A stretch of DNA of 64,000 nt from Corallococcus macrosporus. GTDB lineage: Bacteria > Myxococcota > Myxococcia > Myxococcales > Myxococcaceae. Of this stretch, positions 25,106-34,544 are shown piece by piece. The stretch's first letter is position 1. Every line of letters begins with the position of its first letter. The notes under the pieces are model-generated. The model was not told where the DNA came from. It searched no databases and was given only the letters and a program-made list of their open reading frames with translations. The position numbers and the translations under genes were made by a program. The stretch spans positions 3,301,001 to 3,365,000 of the forward strand of contig NZ_JAFIMU010000007.1 in the NCBI RefSeq assembly GCF_017302985.1, given 5' to 3'.

Positions 25106-27205
25106 CTACTTTCGGAGCAGGGTGCCTTCGAAGAAGAACGCTAGGCACGCGGCCAGGATGAGCCAGGTCCACAGCGGCACGGCGGGCTTGTCCGCGTCCC
25201 CCGTGGAGGCCTTCACCGTGTCCTCGCCGAAGTAGGCCGTCAGCGTGTCCTGGGGCACTCGCGTCAGGTCGCTCTCCGCCGGGTCCAGCGTGGCGGCGAA
25301 GTCCAGCGCGGCCACCGGCTTGCCTTCCGCGCCCAGCACCGAGTGCACGCCCGGCTCTACCGTGGGGCCCGCCACGAACGAGCCGTCCGGCTGTGCCTTC
25401 ACCGGCAGCTCGCTGCCATCCGGCGCGCGCACGCCCGCCACCTTCTGCGTGCCCTCCGGACGCAGCGTCACGGTCTCGCCCACGCGCACGCGCACCTCCT
25501 CGCGCTCCTCCAGCGAGCCCGTGAGATACGCGGCGAAGCGCTGCATCAGCGGCAGGAAGCTCGTGCGGATGGCGAAGTCGCTCCAGTCGCGGTCCACCGT
25601 GCTGGTGAACAGCGCCACGCGCCCCTTGCCCCGGCGCGCCACCGCCACCGCCGGCGCTCCGTCCTCGTACGTGGCCAGCACCTGGCTGGTGCCCGGCGCG
25701 GACGGGCTGTCCGCCTCCAGCAGCATGTACTTGTAGAAGCGCGCCCCGATGAGCCCCTCCTCCGCGCGGCCCGTGAAGGGCGCGAACAGCGGATGGTCCA
25801 CCTTCACCTGCGCCAGCTTCGCCGTCTTCGTCTCCGCGTCGGGGTCCTCGCGCTCGGCGCTCGTGCGCACCAGTCGCAGCGGTCGCGGCAGGAGCGTGCC
25901 CAGCCGGGAGTTGTACGCCTCCGGGTTCACGTGGTCGCCCACGCTCACGAAGAGCCCGCCGCCGTTCTCCACGAAGGCCGTCAGCTTCTGCGCCTCCTCC
26001 TCCGACGGCGCCGTCGCGTTCAGCAGCAGCACCAGGTCATACGCGCTGAAGTCCTCGCGCAGCCCCACCTCCGCGTCGCGCACCGCCACGTCCACCGGCG
26101 AGCCCGGCGACGTGAGCGCCGCGTCCACGAAGAAGGCCTCGTCCCGGTAGCGCGTCGCGTGCGGCGAGCCGTTCACCACCAGCGCCTTCAGCCCGCGCGG
26201 CACCGGCAGCACGAAGGACCGCCGGTCGTCCTCCGCCAGCGCGTCCGGCGCGAGCGCCACCTGGCCCACCACCGTGCCGCCCTGCGGGAAGCGCACCGTC
26301 AGCGTCTTCTGCGTCGTGCCGCCCGCGGGCACGTCCACGAAGCCCTTGGCCAGCGTGGACTCGCCCACGCGCACCGCGGCCTCCAGGTCCTTCGCCGGCT
26401 TCGTGCCGAAGTTCCGCACCGTGAACGTGAACTGGTACGCGCGAGGGCCCGCCTGCAGCGCGGGCTCCACCCGCAGGTCCACCAGCGCGTGGTTGTCCAG
26501 CGACTCGCGCCCGGACGCCACGTCGCGCAGCACGACCTCCGGCTTCACCATCGCGCCCGTGGGCCCCTTCACCGTGGGCGGCGGCGCTTCCAGCCGGAAG
26601 CCGGAGGCCGTCATGTCGGAGACCACCACCAGGCGCTTGCCCGGCATCGGGTTCTCCTCCAGCGCCCGAGCCGCCAGGTCCAGGCAGCGCGACAGGTCCG
26701 CCGTGCCGTACGTGGGCTTCGCCTCGTCCACCAGCCCGCGCAGCCGGGCCCGGTCGAAGCCCGGCGGCGGAGGCGCTTCCGGCGACGACGTGCACACCAT
26801 CACCGTCGCGGGCTCCTCCGGCAGCAGGTCCTTGAGCGCGTCGCGCGCCTCGTCGCGGCCCTTCTCGAAGTTCGACGTGCCGTCCGACCAGCGCATGGAC
26901 AGCGACGCATCCAGGATGACCGCCGTCGCCGCCGGCCCGCGCGTCACCGTGGCCGCCTGCGCGTCGCGGGTGAACTCCGGCCGCGCCAGCGCGATGGGAA
27001 TGGCCAGCAGGATGAGCGTGCGCAGCGTGTAGAGCAGCAGCCGCTTCAGCTTGAGCCGGCTGGCGGTGCGCTTCTGGCTGCGCAGCACGAACGCGAGCGG
27101 CCCGAACGGATGCGCCCGGGGCCGGCGCCGGTCGAACAGGTGCACCAGCACGGGGATGAGCGCACCCAGCGCGCCCAGCAGGAACCACGGGTTGCCGAAC
27201 GTCAC
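25106..27205 (-). CDS. BatA-like von Willebrand factor A membrane protein
   Basis: A 699-residue protein. N-terminal residues 5-22 and 58-74 are two membrane helices framing an Arg-rich loop, the 'BatA N-terminal' arrangement. A VWA domain follows with the MIDAS motif LDASLSM (Asp99, Ser101, Ser103). The middle has CARDB-like beta sandwiches (AYQFTFTVRNFGTKPAKDLE) and a glutamine amidotransferase-like segment; a final helix lies near the C-terminus (WTWLILAACLAFFFEG). It would assemble in the inner membrane with MoxR and DUF58 partners, which form chaperone-like complexes for metal or cofactor insertion or for envelope stress. Its ATG overlaps the DUF58 stop codon. Confidence 0.88.
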   Translation of the reverse strand: MTFGNPWFLLGALGALIPVLVHLFDRRRPRAHPFGPLAFVLRSQKRTASRLKLKRLLLYTLRTLILLAIPIALARPEFTRDAQAATVTRGPAATAVILDASLSMRWSDGTSNFEKGRDEARDALKDLLPEEPATVMVCTSSPEAPPPPGFDRARLRGLVDEAKPTYGTADLSRCLDLAARALEENPMPGKRLVVVSDMTASGFRLEAPPPTVKGPTGAMVKPEVVLRDVASGRESLDNHALVDLRVEPALQAGPRAYQFTFTVRNFGTKPAKDLEAAVRVGESTLAKGFVDVPAGGTTQKTLTVRFPQGGTVVGQVALAPDALAEDDRRSFVLPVPRGLKALVVNGSPHATRYRDEAFFVDAALTSPGSPVDVAVRDAEVGLREDFSAYDLVLLLNATAPSEEEAQKLTAFVENGGGLFVSVGDHVNPEAYNSRLGTLLPRPLRLVRTSAEREDPDAETKTAKLAQVKVDHPLFAPFTGRAEEGLIGARFYKYMLLEADSPSAPGTSQVLATYEDGAPAVAVARRGKGRVALFTSTVDRDWSDFAIRTSFLPLMQRFAAYLTGSLEEREEVRVRVGETVTLRPEGTQKVAGVRAPDGSELPVKAQPDGSFVAGPTVEPGVHSVLGAEGKPVAALDFAATLDPAESDLTRVPQDTLTAYFGEDTVKASTGDADKPAVPLWTWLILAACLAFFFEGTLLRK

Positions 27206-28083
27206 CGGCGCCTCCCGCGACGTCCCAAAAAGCGCAGCAACACCTCATCCAGCCGCTCGTCCGTGCGCACCAGCTCGTAGTCCACGTCGGCCTCGGCGCA
27301 CTTCGCCTTCACGTCCGCGAGGAACGCGCCGAACTCCTCCAGGTAGCTCTGCTTGATTTCACGCGGGTTCACCTCGATGCGGCCCTCGCCCTCCATGTCC
27401 AGGAAGAGCGTGGGGTCGTCGAAGGGGAACGTCAGCTCCGCGGGGTCCACCAGGTGGAACACCGCCACGTCGTTCTTGCGCTGCCGCAGGGCCAGGATGC
27501 GCTTGAGCGCCTCCTGCCGCTCATCCAGCAGGTCCGACAGCACGATGACCGTGGAGCGCCGGGGCAACACCTCGGCGAGATGATCCGCCGCGCTGCCCAG
27601 GTCCGTGGGGCCCTTGGGTTGCGTATGCTCCAGCGCGTCCAGCAGCACGTTGAGGTGGCCGGCGGACGCGCGGGGCGGCACGTCCTTGAACGCGCCGCCC
27701 ACCATGAGGGCCAGGCCCGCCGCGTCCTGCTGTCGCACGAGCAGGTAGCTGAGCGCGCCCGCGAGCGTCTTGGCGACCTCCAGCTTGGACATCGCGCCGC
27801 TCTGGTAGCCCATGGACGCGGACGCATCCACGACCATCACCGAGCGCAGGTTCGTCTCGTGCTCGAAGCGCTTGACGTAGTACTTGTCGAACTTGCCGTA
27901 GGCCTTCCAGTCCAGGTGGCGCAGCTCGTCGCCGGGGGCGTACTCCTTGTGCTCGGCGAACTCCACGCTCTGGCCCTGATGGGGGCTCTTGTGGAGGCCG
28001 GACAGCACGCCCTCCATCACGGCGCGGGCGCGCAGCTTCACGCCCTGGAGGCGGGACAGTGTCTGGGCGTCGAGCAGCGACAT
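27202..28083 (-). CDS. DUF58 protein (MoxR-associated, VWA-like)
   Basis: A 293-residue soluble protein. It has the DUF58 signature YAPGDELRHLDWKAYGK (48-64) and a VWA-like metal site MVVDASASM (Asp86, Ser88, Ser90). DUF58 proteins are the invariant partners of MoxR ATPases, acting as adaptors for client proteins. The gene is 13 bases downstream of moxR and overlaps the BatA gene by four bases, so the three form one operon read leftward. Confidence 0.92.
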   Translation of the reverse strand: MSLLDAQTLSRLQGVKLRARAVMEGVLSGLHKSPHQGQSVEFAEHKEYAPGDELRHLDWKAYGKFDKYYVKRFEHETNLRSVMVVDASASMGYQSGAMSKLEVAKTLAGALSYLLVRQQDAAGLALMVGGAFKDVPPRASAGHLNVLLDALEHTQPKGPTDLGSAADHLAEVLPRRSTVIVLSDLLDERQEALKRILALRQRKNDVAVFHLVDPAELTFPFDDPTLFLDMEGEGRIEVNPREIKQSYLEEFGAFLADVKAKCAEADVDYELVRTDERLDEVLLRFLGRRGRRR

Positions 28084-28096
28084 GGGGTGGAAGCGC

Positions 28097-29125
28097 CTAG
28101 CCCTTCACCACCGTGAGGAGCTGGTCGATGAGCTTCACGGACGTGATGCCGTCGCTCTCCGCGGTGAAGTTGGGCAGCACGCGGTGGCGCAGCACGGGCC
28201 TCGCCAGCGCCCGCACGTCCTCCACCGTGGCCACGAAGCGGCCGTTGAGGATGGCGCGCGCCTTGGCCGCCAGCACCAGGTACTGGCTGGCGCGAGGACC
28301 CGCGCCCCACGACACGTTCTTCGCCACGAAGTCCGGCGCGCCCGCTTCCTTGGGGCGCGTGTGGCGCACCAGGTCCACCGCGAAGCGCACCACGTGGTCC
28401 GGCACCGGCACGCGGCGGACCAGCTCCTGGAGGGCGAGGATGCGCTCGGGGGAGAGGATCTTCTCCAGCTTCGGCGGCGCGCCAGCGGTGGTGCTCTTGA
28501 CGATCTGCACCTCTTCTTCCGCCGTGGGGTAGCCCACGTCCACCAGGAACATGAAGCGGTCCAGCTGCGCCTCGGGGAGGGGATAGGTGCCCTCCTGCTC
28601 GATGGGGTTCTGCGTCGCGAAGACGAGGAAGGGCAGCTCCAGCGGGTACGTGCGGCCACCGGCGGTGACGCGGTACTCCTGCATGGCCTGGAGGAGCGCG
28701 GCCTGCGTCTTGGGCGGCGTGCGGTTCACCTCGTCCGCGAGGATGATGTTCGCGAACAGCGGCCCCTGCATGAAGCGGAAGGAGCGGCGGCCCGTCGTCT
28801 TGTCCTCCTCCAGGATGTCCGTGCCCGTGATGTCCGACGGCATCAGGTCCGGCGTGAACTGGATGCGGTTGAAGGACAGGTTGAGCACGTCCGCCAGAGT
28901 GGAGATGAGCAGCGTCTTCGCGAGGCCCGGCACGCCCACGAAGAGGCAGTGGCCGCGGCTGAAGAGCGAGATGAGCAGGTGCTCCACCACGTCCCGCTGC
29001 CCGACGACGCGCTTTTCAATCTGCTCGACGATGGCGTTGCGGGCCTGGGCAAGCTCCTCGACGGCGCGCAGGTCCTCGGGGGTGGCGTCGGACGGGGGGA
29101 GTGGGGCGGGGGCGGCGCTTTCCAT
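28097..29125 (-). CDS. moxR: MoxR family AAA+ ATPase
   Basis: A 342-residue AAA+ ATPase. Walker A is GVPGLAKT (64-71), Walker B ends in ILADEVNR (128-135), sensor 1 is FATQNPIEQEGTYPLPEAQL with the MoxR-specific wording, and the C-terminal lid has DVRALARPVLRHRVL. MoxR proteins hydrolyse ATP to remodel client complexes together with VWA proteins. It is the first gene of the moxR-DUF58-BatA operon; the 263-base region upstream to 29388 should hold its promoter and that of the divergent lipoprotein. Confidence 0.95.
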   Translation of the reverse strand: MESAAPAPLPPSDATPEDLRAVEELAQARNAIVEQIEKRVVGQRDVVEHLLISLFSRGHCLFVGVPGLAKTLLISTLADVLNLSFNRIQFTPDLMPSDITGTDILEEDKTTGRRSFRFMQGPLFANIILADEVNRTPPKTQAALLQAMQEYRVTAGGRTYPLELPFLVFATQNPIEQEGTYPLPEAQLDRFMFLVDVGYPTAEEEVQIVKSTTAGAPPKLEKILSPERILALQELVRRVPVPDHVVRFAVDLVRHTRPKEAGAPDFVAKNVSWGAGPRASQYLVLAAKARAILNGRFVATVEDVRALARPVLRHRVLPNFTAESDGITSVKLIDQLLTVVKG

Positions 29126-29388
29126 GGAAGGGTTCTCTTAATCGGCGCGGCGGGGGCGGACCAACGGTTTCCGTCGCCCTGGAGCCCCGAGCGTGGGGTG
29201 GCAACCGTTCCAGGGGCTCCGTATTCCACGCGTCAAGCCACGGGTCCGCCCGGCCCCGCGCCTGAACCCCCGTTCGCCCCCCGGCCTGTTTCAGTGCCCC
29301 CTGGACAGGGGGGAATGCCGGACCGTGGACACACTGCTTACGTTCCCAAGGCACCTGCGATGGAGCAGGGCAGGCATGGGAGCACGGC

Positions 29389-30780
29389 ATGCGTTCAGCA
29401 CGGCGAGTCATCTGGGGCGGGTGGGCACTTCTGGGCGCGGGGCTCCTCGGGCTGGGCGGCACGGCTTGTGGCGGTGCCTCGGCGGAGGAAGCTGGCGACG
29501 TGACCGCCAGCGCGGAAGCCCAGGGCACCCTCCCGGCGCCGGCCCCCCAGACGGCTGCTCCCTCGGCCGGTACCCAGGCCCCCACGCAGGCGCCCACCGC
29601 CGAGGCCCCCAAGCCCGCGGCCCCGGCGGTGAGCCCCTGGTCGCTCAAGCAGGGCGGCCCGCAGGACGACACGGGCTGGGGCGTGGCGGTGGGCCGCGGC
29701 GGCGATGTGCTGTGGGTGACGTCCGGCACGCCGCGCTCGGACGAGGACCGCGAGCAGGTGGAGGGCGAGCGGCTGGTGGTGACGCTGTCGCGCTACTCGG
29801 CGGACGGGACGAAGCAGTGGGCGAAGGAGTTCGAGCGCAACCGCCTCTCCGACCTGCGCGTGGCGGGCTCCACCGGCGCTGACGGCGCGGTGTTCCTGTC
29901 CGGCAACGCGTTCCTGTACTCGGCGGACTTCGGGCTGGGCGAGGCGCAGGACGGCTTCCTGGTGAAGTTCTCCCAGTCCGGCGCGCCCGAGTGGCAGACC
30001 CGCGTGGGGCAGAAGGTCTACGCGGTGGCGGCGGACGCGGTGGGCGGAGTGGTGGCGCTGGGCGAGGAGTGGACGACGGAGGCCCACACGCCCCGGCTGG
30101 TGCGCTACGCGGCGGACGGCGCGGTGAAGTGGACGAAGACGTTCGACGGCGCGAAGGAGGGCACGCTGCTGTCGGCGGTGGCGCTGTCCGCCACGGGCAC
30201 GTCGGTGGTGGCCGGCCGGCTGGTGGGCCCGGTGACGGTGGATGGGCGCACGTTCGACGACGAGGGCGCGGGCGGCTTCGTCGTGCTGGCGTTCGGCGCG
30301 GACGGGACGCTGGCGTGGGGCCGCGAGGTGCCGGGCGTGAACGGCCGCGTGGGCTCCGTGTCGGTGGGCGCGGACGGCACGGTGGCCGTGGCCGGCGAGG
30401 CGGTGGGCCTGCTGGTGTGGAACGGCGTGGCGCTGGATGAGGGCGGTCCGTTCGTGCTGACGGCGGCGGCGGACGGGCAGGAGCGCTGGGTGAAGCAGCC
30501 CACGTGCGGCTCGACGTCGGTGGGCACGGTGGCCGCGGTGGAGGCCACGGGTCCTGTGGCGGCGGCCTGCGGCAACACGCTCACCCGCTACGCGGCGGAC
30601 GGCGCGCTGCTGGGCACGAAGACGCTGGCGGCGGAGGCGTGCGGCAGCGGCACGTGCTCGCTGGCGACGACGGCGCTGGTGGCGGCGCCGGAGTCCGGGC
30701 TGGTGGTGTCCGGCTGGCAGCGCGACGGCGCGGGCGACACCTGGAACCAGGATGCGTTCCTGCGGCTCGTGACGCCCTGA
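29389..30780 (+). CDS. Propeller-like lipoprotein with PQQ/SBBP-type repeats
   Basis: A 463-residue protein. The signal peptide ends in LGGTAC|GG, a lipoprotein site near residue 27. A Pro/Ala/Thr linker (about 40-80) precedes repeats of four-strand beta-propeller character: VVTLSRYSADGTKQWAKEFE, DGFLVKFSQSGAPEWQTRVG, TPRLVRYAADGAVKWTKTFD and GFVVLAFGADGTLAWGREVP share the pattern 'xxxYxADGxxxWxxxF' and repeat about every 55 residues. Similar myxobacterial surface lipoproteins are common and of unknown role. The mature protein should be outside the inner membrane. A strong hairpin after the stop likely ends transcription. Confidence 0.75.
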   Translation: MRSARRVIWGGWALLGAGLLGLGGTACGGASAEEAGDVTASAEAQGTLPAPAPQTAAPSAGTQAPTQAPTAEAPKPAAPAVSPWSLKQGGPQDDTGWGVAVGRGGDVLWVTSGTPRSDEDREQVEGERLVVTLSRYSADGTKQWAKEFERNRLSDLRVAGSTGADGAVFLSGNAFLYSADFGLGEAQDGFLVKFSQSGAPEWQTRVGQKVYAVAADAVGGVVALGEEWTTEAHTPRLVRYAADGAVKWTKTFDGAKEGTLLSAVALSATGTSVVAGRLVGPVTVDGRTFDDEGAGGFVVLAFGADGTLAWGREVPGVNGRVGSVSVGADGTVAVAGEAVGLLVWNGVALDEGGPFVLTAAADGQERWVKQPTCGSTSVGTVAAVEATGPVAAACGNTLTRYAADGALLGTKTLAAEACGSGTCSLATTALVAAPESGLVVSGWQRDGAGDTWNQDAFLRLVTP

Positions 30781-30817
30781 CGCTGACAACGCAGCGCGAA
30801 TGACGTGAGCGGCCGGT

Positions 30818-30844
30818 GGGGGACGCGCGACCCGCGCGCCCCCC
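30818..30844. terminator. Strong GC hairpin between convergent genes
   Basis: GGGGGaCGCGCG at 30818-30829 pairs with CGCGCGcCCCCC at 30833-30844 across a 3-base loop, with one internal A/C mismatch. It lies between the stop of the propeller lipoprotein (30780) and that of the LysR gene (30850), so it can serve both directions. No long U tract follows. Confidence 0.55.
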
Positions 30845-30849
30845 TCTGG

Positions 30850-31767
30850 CTATGCGGCCGCTAGGCCTACGGCGCGTGCCGCGTCCTGCACGAGCGCTCG
30901 GACCCAGGCGTGCTTCGGGTCGGCCTCGTTCCCCAGGTGCCAGACGAGGAGCATCTCGAGCGGAGGCATCGACACCGGCAGCGGCCGAAGCTCCAGTCCG
31001 AGTGCCTTCGCGTGCAGGGCGGCGAAGCTGCGCGGAAGGACGGCGAGCCGGTCCGAGCCCTGAATGAGCGGCAGTGCCAGGGAGAACGTGGTCACCACGC
31101 GCGTCACGCGACGCGGGAACCCCTCCTTCTCCAGGAGCACGTCGATGCCGCCACGTCGCGACTGCGCGAGCGGGGCGACGAGGACGTGCTCCCACTCGGT
31201 GAACCGCTTCAGCGACATGCGCCCGGTGGCGAGCGGATGCTCCCCGCGCATGACGCAGACGAACTCGTCGACGAACAGGCGCTGCGAGCGCAGGTCCCGC
31301 TCCTTCGCGACGTCCGGGACGATGGCGATTCCGCCGTGCTCCCGCAGGAACGCCCCCAGGTCCGACGTCTGGGTTCGTAGCGAGAGCAGGGCTCCGGGAG
31401 CGCGCGCCAGGAGGAGCCGGTCGAGCGTCGGCAGGAGCAGCTCCGCGACGCGGTCCGACGTCGTCACGTGGATGTCCCAGGTCGTGGTCGCCGGGTCGAA
31501 GGGGCGCCCCTGGTCGAACAGCCGCCCGGCCGCCAGCATCACCTCCCTGGCGGGCGCGCGAAGCGACTCGGCCCGCTGGGTTCGCACGAGCGTCCTTCCG
31601 TTGCGGACCAGGAGCGGGTCATCGAAGTCGACGCGCAGCCGGTGCAGCGCGTTGCTCGCCGCCGCGGGCGTGATTCCAAGCTTCTTCGCCGCGCGCGTGA
31701 CGTGAGCCTCCTCCAGGAGGTGATGGAGCGCGCGCACGTGGTTCAGGTCGAAGGCGGAGAGATTCAC
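30850..31767 (-). CDS. LysR family transcriptional regulator
   Basis: With the GTG at 31767 the protein has 305 residues and begins MNLSAFDLNHVRALHHLLEE, the usual LysR start; the frame is open further upstream but no ATG there fits. The helix-turn-helix (VTRAAKKLGITPAAASNALH) is followed by a periplasmic-binding-protein-like effector domain (GGIAIVPDVAKERDL). It is divergent from a quinone oxidoreductase gene, with 67 bases between, the standard arrangement for a LysR regulator and its target. The inducer is unknown. Confidence 0.9.
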   Translation of the reverse strand: MNLSAFDLNHVRALHHLLEEAHVTRAAKKLGITPAAASNALHRLRVDFDDPLLVRNGRTLVRTQRAESLRAPAREVMLAAGRLFDQGRPFDPATTTWDIHVTTSDRVAELLLPTLDRLLLARAPGALLSLRTQTSDLGAFLREHGGIAIVPDVAKERDLRSQRLFVDEFVCVMRGEHPLATGRMSLKRFTEWEHVLVAPLAQSRRGGIDVLLEKEGFPRRVTRVVTTFSLALPLIQGSDRLAVLPRSFAALHAKALGLELRPLPVSMPPLEMLLVWHLGNEADPKHAWVRALVQDAARAVGLAAA

Positions 31768-31834
31768 GACATGAACAATAGCCCTTCCCACCATCAAGTT
31801 CCGCGAATGAGTGCCGCCCCGTACCTTGAGGGGC

Positions 31835-32782
31835 ATGAACGCACTCACCTACAGCCACTTCGGAAGCCCTGCCGTCCTCCAGCACACCCAGGCGCAGGCG
31901 CCCCGCGTCCGCGCCCACCACCTGCTCATCCGCGTCCGAGCCGTCTCGGTGAATCCCATCGACGGGAAGATCCGGCGGGGCGAGCTGCGGCTGCTCAGCG
32001 GTGCCCACTTCCCGAGGTCGCCCGGCTCGGACTTCGCCGGGGTCGTCGAGGAGGTGGGGGCGGGCGTCGAGGGTTTCTCCGTCGGGGACCGCGTGTTCGG
32101 CTTCCCCGGAAGCATGCGGGAGGGAACGCTCGCCGGACTCATCACGGTCGCGGCGAAGTCCGTTGCCCGGATTCCGGCAGGGCTCGATGACGTCGGGGCC
32201 GCGGCGGTATCGATGGTGGGGCTCGCGGCGCTCCAGGCCCTACGGGATGTCGCGCGCGTCGCCCCCGGTGAGCGCGTGCTCGTCAACGGCGCGACGGGCG
32301 GCGTGGGGCTCATGTTGATCCAGCTCGCCCGGGCGCGTGGCGCGCACGTCACCGCCGTCACCTCCGCCGCGGGTCTGGCCGTGGCACGGCAATTCGGTGC
32401 CCAGGAGGTCCACGACTACCGCGCCCGGCCGCTATCGATGCTCGGCGAGCGTTTCGACGTCATCTTCGACCTGAGCACGAAGCTGTCCTTCGCGGAGGCG
32501 CGAGGTCTCCTGACGCCGCGCGGCCGGCACGTGGGGTTCGAGCCGTCGCCCGCGTCGCTCATCGCCTCCAAGGTGCTCGGCCCCTTCCGTCGCCAGAAGC
32601 AGTTGCTGCTCGTCACCCATCCGTCCGGCCGGGACCTCGCGGAACTCGCGGGGAAGCTCCAGGCCCGGGAGCTCGTCCCTCCGCCGGTGGAGGTGTTCGA
32701 GCTGTCCGACGCTCGCGACGCGTTCGAGCGGGCCGAGCGAGGCGGCGTCATCGGCAAGGTCGTCATCCGCGCCGCGCCCTGA
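31835..32782 (+). CDS. NADP-dependent quinone oxidoreductase-like (zinc-type MDR superfamily)
   Basis: A 315-residue medium-chain dehydrogenase/reductase without the Cys zinc ligands. The N-terminal GroES-like fold contains VRAVSVNPIDGKIRRGE and SPGSDFAGVVEEVGAGVEGF, and the nucleotide-binding motif is VLVNGATGGVGLMLIQLARA. Such enzymes reduce quinones or enones with NADPH. ATG 31835. Its position opposite a LysR gene suggests inducible detoxification, and the alpha/beta hydrolase 53 bases downstream on the same strand may be co-expressed. Confidence 0.9.
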   Translation: MNALTYSHFGSPAVLQHTQAQAPRVRAHHLLIRVRAVSVNPIDGKIRRGELRLLSGAHFPRSPGSDFAGVVEEVGAGVEGFSVGDRVFGFPGSMREGTLAGLITVAAKSVARIPAGLDDVGAAAVSMVGLAALQALRDVARVAPGERVLVNGATGGVGLMLIQLARARGAHVTAVTSAAGLAVARQFGAQEVHDYRARPLSMLGERFDVIFDLSTKLSFAEARGLLTPRGRHVGFEPSPASLIASKVLGPFRRQKQLLLVTHPSGRDLAELAGKLQARELVPPPVEVFELSDARDAFERAERGGVIGKVVIRAAP

Positions 32783-32835
32783 AGCCCCCGCCGTTCAACG
32801 CAATCCCACATACCGCCGCATCCCAGGAGTCACCC

Positions 32836-33807
32836 ATGTCCACCCGTCATCTTGTCGACCCGTCCCTCCTTCCCCTCACCGCCCACGCGTTCCTCCCGGG
32901 GCTCTCGCGAGAGAACCTCACGGACGCCCGCGCGTTCATGGACCAGATGATTTCGTCCATCGCCCCCCGCACCACCGCGCTCCGCAGCGAGGTGCGCATC
33001 CCCGGGCGGAACGGAGCGCCCGACGTGCGGCTCGTCATCCAGACGCCGCCGGGCCAGGCCACGGCACGGCCCGCGGTGCTGTTCCTCCACGGTGGCGGCA
33101 TGGTGATGGGCAGCGCCTCCATGGGTGAGGGCTTCGACGCGGAGCTCGCCCTCGCGCACGACGCCGTCGTCGTCTCGGTCGACTACCGCCTCGCGCCGGA
33201 GGTGCCGTTCCCGGGTCCCATCGACGATGCGTACGCGGCGCTGCGCTGGGTCCACGCGAACGCCGCTTCACTCGGCATCGACCCGTCGCGCATCGTCCTC
33301 ATGGGGCAGAGCGCGGGTGGCGGGCTGGCCGCTTCGCTGGCGCAGCTCACCCGTGATGACAACGGGCCCCGGCCCGCGGCGCAGATCCTCATCTACCCCA
33401 TGCTCGACGCCCGCACGGGGACGGCCCAGGAAGCGGACCCCAACCCGACGACGGGCGAGTTCTCATGGACGCGTGCGCACACCCGCTTCGGCTGGGAGTC
33501 CCTGCGCGGGGACTACCTCCCGACCGACGCCCGTGCCGGGCACTTCTCGGCCTCGCTCGGGCAGGACGTCTCGCACCTGCCGCCCGCCTTCATCGCCGTG
33601 GGTTCGCTCGACGTCTTCTTCGACGAGTCCATGGACTACGCCCGCCGCCTCTCCCGTTCGGGAGTGCCGGTGGAGCTCCATGTCTACCCCGGGGCCATCC
33701 ACGGCTTCGACGCCATCCCGAACGCCTGGATGACCACCTGCTTCAAGCGCGAGCTGAACGAGGCGCTCGCCCGCGCGCTCCGTGCGCCGGCGGAACTGGC
33801 GGCGTGA
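32836..33807 (+). CDS. Alpha/beta hydrolase (hormone-sensitive lipase-type esterase)
   Basis: A 323-residue esterase. The oxyanion-hole motif is FLHGGGMVMGS (83-93), the nucleophile Ser159 lies in MGQSAGGGLA, the acid is within VGSLDVFFDESMDY and the catalytic His in VYPGAIHGFD. The HGGG signature puts it in the HSL family (family IV esterases). It would cleave short- to medium-chain esters in the cytoplasm; no signal peptide is visible. ATG 32836 has AGGAG-like sequence upstream. Confidence 0.92.
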   Translation: MSTRHLVDPSLLPLTAHAFLPGLSRENLTDARAFMDQMISSIAPRTTALRSEVRIPGRNGAPDVRLVIQTPPGQATARPAVLFLHGGGMVMGSASMGEGFDAELALAHDAVVVSVDYRLAPEVPFPGPIDDAYAALRWVHANAASLGIDPSRIVLMGQSAGGGLAASLAQLTRDDNGPRPAAQILIYPMLDARTGTAQEADPNPTTGEFSWTRAHTRFGWESLRGDYLPTDARAGHFSASLGQDVSHLPPAFIAVGSLDVFFDESMDYARRLSRSGVPVELHVYPGAIHGFDAIPNAWMTTCFKRELNEALARALRAPAELAA

Positions 33808-33812
33808 GCCCT

Positions 33813-34472
33813 TCAGTCCCGGTCCGGCGCGCCCAGGGGGAAGAGGGGGCGGAACGGGCGGCCTCCGTCCACCGCGCGGGCGACGGACGGGCGGGCCAGC
33901 AAACGTGCGCGGTAGGCGCGCAGCTGGGGACAGGACTCGGGGATGCGGTGGGTCCAGTCCGCGTAGAAGAGGGAGGGCGCCGCCGCACAGTCCGCCAGCG
34001 TGAAGTCCGCGCCCGTGGCCCAGGTCCTGCCGGCGAGCTGTCCCTCGACCCAGGCATAGGCGCGCTCCAGGTTCTCCACGGCCGTGGCCAGGCCTTCCTT
34101 GCGCTTCGTGGCGTCCCCCGTCAGCGCGCCATTCACGGCGTGCTGGACCATGCTCATGACGTGCAGGTCGAAGAATCGGTCGAGGAAGCGCACGTCCAGC
34201 GCGGCCATCGGATCCGCGGGCAGCAGGCGCACCGGCCCGGGGTGCGCGAGCTGCAGGTACTCGATGATGATGCTGGTCTCAACGACCTGGCGCTCGCCAT
34301 CCACCAGCAGGGGGAACTTGCGCAGCGGCCAGCGGCGCAGCCACTCGGCCGTGTGCTCCGGCGTGTCCGGCCCGATGTTCCGGAACTCGAAGGGCGTGCC
34401 GTTCTCATACAACGCGATGAGCACCTTCTGCGTGTACGAGGAGAAGGGGTGACCGTAGACCGCGAGCGCCAT
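33813..34472 (-). CDS. Glutathione S-transferase family protein
   Basis: A 219-residue protein starting at ATG 34472 (MALAVYGHPFSSYTQKVLIA), the usual thioredoxin-fold GST opening with a Ser/Tyr pair at the GSH-activation site. Residues FPLLVDGERQVVETSIIIEY form the GSH-binding strand with the 'E(T)SxxI' motif. The C-terminal helical domain contains FTLADCAAAPSLFYAD, the N-capping box of GSTs. It should conjugate or reduce an electrophile. It is divergent from the HxlR regulator gene, with two copies of a palindrome between them, so HxlR control of this gene is likely. Confidence 0.92.
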   Translation of the reverse strand: MALAVYGHPFSSYTQKVLIALYENGTPFEFRNIGPDTPEHTAEWLRRWPLRKFPLLVDGERQVVETSIIIEYLQLAHPGPVRLLPADPMAALDVRFLDRFFDLHVMSMVQHAVNGALTGDATKRKEGLATAVENLERAYAWVEGQLAGRTWATGADFTLADCAAAPSLFYADWTHRIPESCPQLRAYRARLLARPSVARAVDGGRPFRPLFPLGAPDRD

Positions 34473-34489
34473 GGTGAGACCTCTCAACC

Positions 34490-34544
34490 ACTTGTGAATT
34501 GCAAGCGGTTGAACCGTATCCGCGCTACTTGCATATTGCAAGTA
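34490..34544. promoter_or_regulatory. Two HxlR operator copies and hxlR promoter
   Basis: A 19-base perfect palindrome, TACTTGCATATTGCAAGTA (34526-34544), lies over the -10 of a promoter reading rightward (TTGAAC at 34509-34514, 17 bases, CATATT at 34532-34537). A second, imperfect copy (ACTTGTGAATTGCAAGC, 34490-34506, 13 of 17 identical to the core) lies 37 bases away beside the start of the GST gene. This is the expected layout for an HxlR dimer repressing both genes. Confidence 0.7.
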
